Of a DNA stretch of 44,843 nucleotides, positions 42,643 to 44,843 are shown piece after piece. The translations under genes were made by a program, and so were the position numbers. This stretch comes from Thamnocephalis sphaerospora. Taxonomy: Eukaryota; Zoopagomycota; Zoopagomycetes; Zoopagales; Sigmoideomycetaceae. The notes under the pieces were generated by a model that saw nothing but the letters and a program-made list of their open reading frames with translations, ran no database searches and was not told the DNA's origin. The stretch covers positions 1 through 44,843 of the forward strand of contig KZ992480.1 in the NCBI GenBank assembly GCA_003614735.1, written 5' to 3'. Every line of letters starts with the position of its first letter. The stretch's first letter is position 1.

Positions 42643-44200
42643 ATGAAGTCGCTGCCGTGCAACCCAGTGCTGGAGAGTGCTCAGTTTGTCCACCAGGTGC
42701 GCCAGCATAGAGTAATGGCGCCGGTGCAAGTAGGCCAACGTCCGCGTCAACATAGCATAGCAAGGACGTCGCTATTGACGAAGCAGCTGTTGAGCGGACA
42801 GCGCATGAGGTATAGGATTTGGCGCAGGCATAGTCGACGCGGCGAGAAGCGGACTGACACGGTGCCATAACGACAATGACGACGACGACGACGACGACGA
42901 TAGCTGCTGCGCGCGCTCGAGGAAAAGCCCTATTCCACCGCTGACTGGAAACGCCATCCGCTGAACCCAAACACGGCCGACGATGCTGCCATCGACTGGT
43001 GCGACGCTTGGTGCCGTGGCGTGGGGGAAGCTGGCTGACGAATCGTGGCACTTAGGATTTTCCTGGTTGACACGCTTAATTTTTCATTTTGGAGCGATGC
43101 AGGCGAAGCATCGCCAGATCGGTTTGCCGTGGTGCTGGATGGCCAGCGCTATACGGGCTACTGGTCGCTATGCGCGTGCATTAACCGAGGTGCGCAGCCT
43201 GTACCGTCTGTCGCCATGGCCTTTGCGTTGCTGCTAGCTGACCGTGAGGCCTACTAGCGCTTGCCGAGGGCATCCCAGTAACCAGCGCGGCCTACTATGC
43301 CCATGCCACTGATGATGAACTGCGCCGTATTTTCCGTTCTGACGCGCGCGAATCGGTGCCCATGCTGGATGAGCGGCTGGCGGTCATGCGCCAGACGGGC
43401 CGCATACTGCTAGAGGTGAGCTGCGAGTGCAACGGCCTGCCGCAGTGCAGACACTTATGCTAGCAACAGACGTTTGGCGGTTCGTTTTCCCAGTGCATTC
43501 GCCAGTGCCAGGGCAGTGCACTGCGCCTGCTCGCCCTCATCACCAAGCAGTTCCCGTGCTATCGCGACGAGGGTGCGTTCATGGGTCGCACGGGTACGTG
43601 GTAAACTGCGCGTCCGTCGCCGTACGCGCTGCTGACGTGGCCCCGTCTATTGTGCAGTGCAATACTTTAAGCGTGCACAAATCCTCATTGCCGACATTTG
43701 GTATGTGTCTTTGCACGGACAACAAGCTCTGGCCCGCGCGCTCAACGCAATGCGTATCCAGGGCTTGCTTTGAAGGTCAAGGCCTCGGCGAATTCCACGA
43801 CATTGATCAGATCACCATGTTTGCCGATTATCGGTGTGTGCAGTGTGCAGCCATGGCTTGGCCGCCACAGTGTTGACGTGTGTGTGCTTGCGTGCGCTAT
43901 AGCGTGCCACAGGCTCTCGTCTATCTGAACATTCTCTCGTACTCGTCAGACTTGTGGGCACTGCTGCAGCGTCAGCAGCCGCTTGCTTCGGGCGACCGCC
44001 TGGAGCAAGAAATCCGCGCCGTCAGCATCTGGGCGGTGGAGCTGCTGCGGCGGCGGATGGTAGCGCTGCGCGGACACAATACCGCTACGCCCGCCATCAA
44101 CGCCATTCTGCTCGACTTTTACCTTTGGGACTATGCCAAAACGCACACGGACGCGCTGCGCAGTGTGCCCATCCACCGCACCCGGTCCATCTTCTACTAA
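42643..44200 (+). CDS. QNG1: Queuosine 5'-phosphate N-glycosylase/hydrolase (queuosine salvage, DUF2419)
   Basis: Releases queuine from queuosine 5'-monophosphate so it can be reused for tRNA modification. Nine exons: 42643-42696, 42765-42809, 42904-42998, 43056-43189, 43258-43415, 43470-43593, 43658-43700, 43762-43833, 43903-44200; 340 residues, as in the family. Landmarks are IDEAAVERTA, HPLNPNTADDAAIDWIFLVD, TLNFSFWSDA, RRIFRSDARESVPML, FGGSF, YFKRAQILIADIWACFEGQG, FHDIDQITMFADYRVPQALV and the terminal PIHRTRSIFY. The second intron ends with (GAC)7 abutting the acceptor. The acceptor of exon 2 (GCAAG) is the least certain junction; the others are fixed by homology and frame. Confidence 0.94.
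42878..42898 (+). repeat. (GAC)7 microsatellite next to a splice acceptor in QNG1
   Basis: Seven GAC units occupy the place of the usual polypyrimidine tract, five bases before exon 3 of QNG1, in intron 42810-42903. Confidence 0.75.
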
Positions 44201-44277
44201 CCGGCTGGCTGCATCCGCTGTGTTGCTCAAATGCAACCGTCGCAGCGACGACGTGTGCTTATCACCGCCTCTGTCGC

Positions 44278-44321
44278 TAGATAAATGAGCAGGGGATCTA
44301 CCCCTGTTCATTTGTGATCTA
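44278..44321. other. Stem-loop just downstream of the QNG1 stop codon
   Basis: AAATGAGCAGGGG (44283-44295) pairs with CCCCTGTTCATTT (44301-44313) over 13 positions with one G-T wobble and a 5-base loop. An outer TAGAT/ATCTA pair (44278-44282 with 44317-44321) extends it after a 3-base bulge. It begins 78 bases after the stop, so it probably lies in the QNG1 3' untranslated region. Confidence 0.7.
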
Positions 44322-44843
44322 ACGCGCGCTCGATTTCGCACTAGTGTGTGTGTGTAGCGACGCGACGCCACAATAGCCGATTGGCCAGTAGGGTGCCACC
44401 AGCAGTGCGGCCATCCAGGACCGATCAAACTGGGGCCTCGCTCACGTTTGCCCGCTCATGTGCCTGCTGCGATACGTTTTATTCTCAACGGCCACCTCCA
44501 CTTTGTTCTGTCCGTTCCCGACTGCTGGCGCGCCTGCTTGTCCCCTGCTCCGCCGCTGCCCCCTTTGTACGCGCCGCCTGCTTGCTCGACGTGTGTGTCT
44601 GCAAGCGTCACGACGGTAACTGCCCGTGCCGACTCTGTTTTCTAGCTATTGCCGCCGTCTGCCGGCTTATTTTCTCACTTCTTTTCACGTACGCGGTCAC
44701 ACTTTGCCCTTTGGCCGGACCATACGCCACCACACCTTGCAGCCCGCGCTGGCCCTACGTCGTCCCTGCAGCTGTTCATTCCGACGCCAGCCGCTTGCTA
44801 CGTTGCACACGCCCGCGCACTTGCCGCCCTACGACGGAGGTGT
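44322..44843. other. Pyrimidine-rich region at the right edge
   Basis: No gene is supported. The strand shown is CT-rich, with long stretches poor in A, resembling the leader regions upstream of VAC8. It may be the promoter of a gene beyond the window. Confidence 0.3.

Overview
This is a eukaryotic, almost certainly fungal, nuclear contig. It has about 20 protein genes in 44.8 kb, no rRNA, and no tRNA I could recognise. The coding sequence is cut by many short introns, mostly 60-85 nt, with GT(A/G)AG-like donors, CTAAC/CTAAT-like branch sites and (C/T)AG acceptors. I rebuilt 97 introns by hand, and every gene model listed with exon coordinates keeps frame across all its junctions. VAC8, ISN1 (IMP-specific 5'-nucleotidase) and an IKS1-type kinase point to a fungus. 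The very high intron density, together with a DYNLT2B-type dynein light chain, a zincless FPG glycosylase and a queuosine-salvage gene, suggests an early-diverging (non-Dikarya) lineage. A zoopagomycete-like fungus is my guess, from memory of similar F-box proteins, and is not proven.

Layout. 1-299: 3' end of an unidentified + gene. 565-4665: VPS18 (HOPS/CORVET), 19 exons. 4802-5411 (-): RNA polymerase subunit RPB8. 5544-6401 (-): 2OG-Fe(II) oxygenase. 6680-8583 (+): ISN1. 8900-9689 (-): guanylate kinase. 10473-11630 (+): sphingolipid delta-4 desaturase. 12688-13704 (-): a secreted cysteine-rich tandem-repeat protein with dibasic (Kex2-type) sites between modules. 14381-16065 (-): FPG/Nei-type DNA glycosylase. 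16999-19816 (+): VAC8. 20229-21684 (-): cysteine-rich membrane protein. 22545-23660 (-): Ras-family GTPase. 25728-28841 (-): IKS1-like kinase. 30063-31464 (+): PQ-loop membrane protein. 31709-32943 (-): quinolinate phosphoribosyltransferase. 33494-35005 (-): F-box-like protein. 36383-38449 (+): ER TPR/J-domain co-chaperone (DNAJC3/P58IPK type). 38749-39621 (+): RING-H2 protein. 39944-40962 (-): ribosomal protein S5/uS7. 41820-42463 (-): DYNLT2B-type dynein light chain. 42643-44200 (+): QNG1 queuosine salvage.

Most genes are unrelated housekeeping functions (endolysosomal fusion and vacuole inheritance, nucleotide and NAD metabolism, transcription, translation, DNA repair, ER proteostasis), so this is a normal gene-dense chromosome rather than a cluster or island. 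The novel candidate is the secreted repeat protein at 12.7-13.7 kb. It has four 8-cysteine modules, each itself a duplicated 4-cysteine motif, separated by KR/RR sites. The membrane protein about 6.5 kb away carries cysteine runs with similar spacing. Other unusual signals are GC-AG introns above the usual share, micro-exons of 11-20 nt, stopless 3n introns in the quinolinate phosphoribosyltransferase gene, one-ARM-per-exon structure in VAC8, trinucleotide repeats inside introns, and a strong hairpin just after QNG1.
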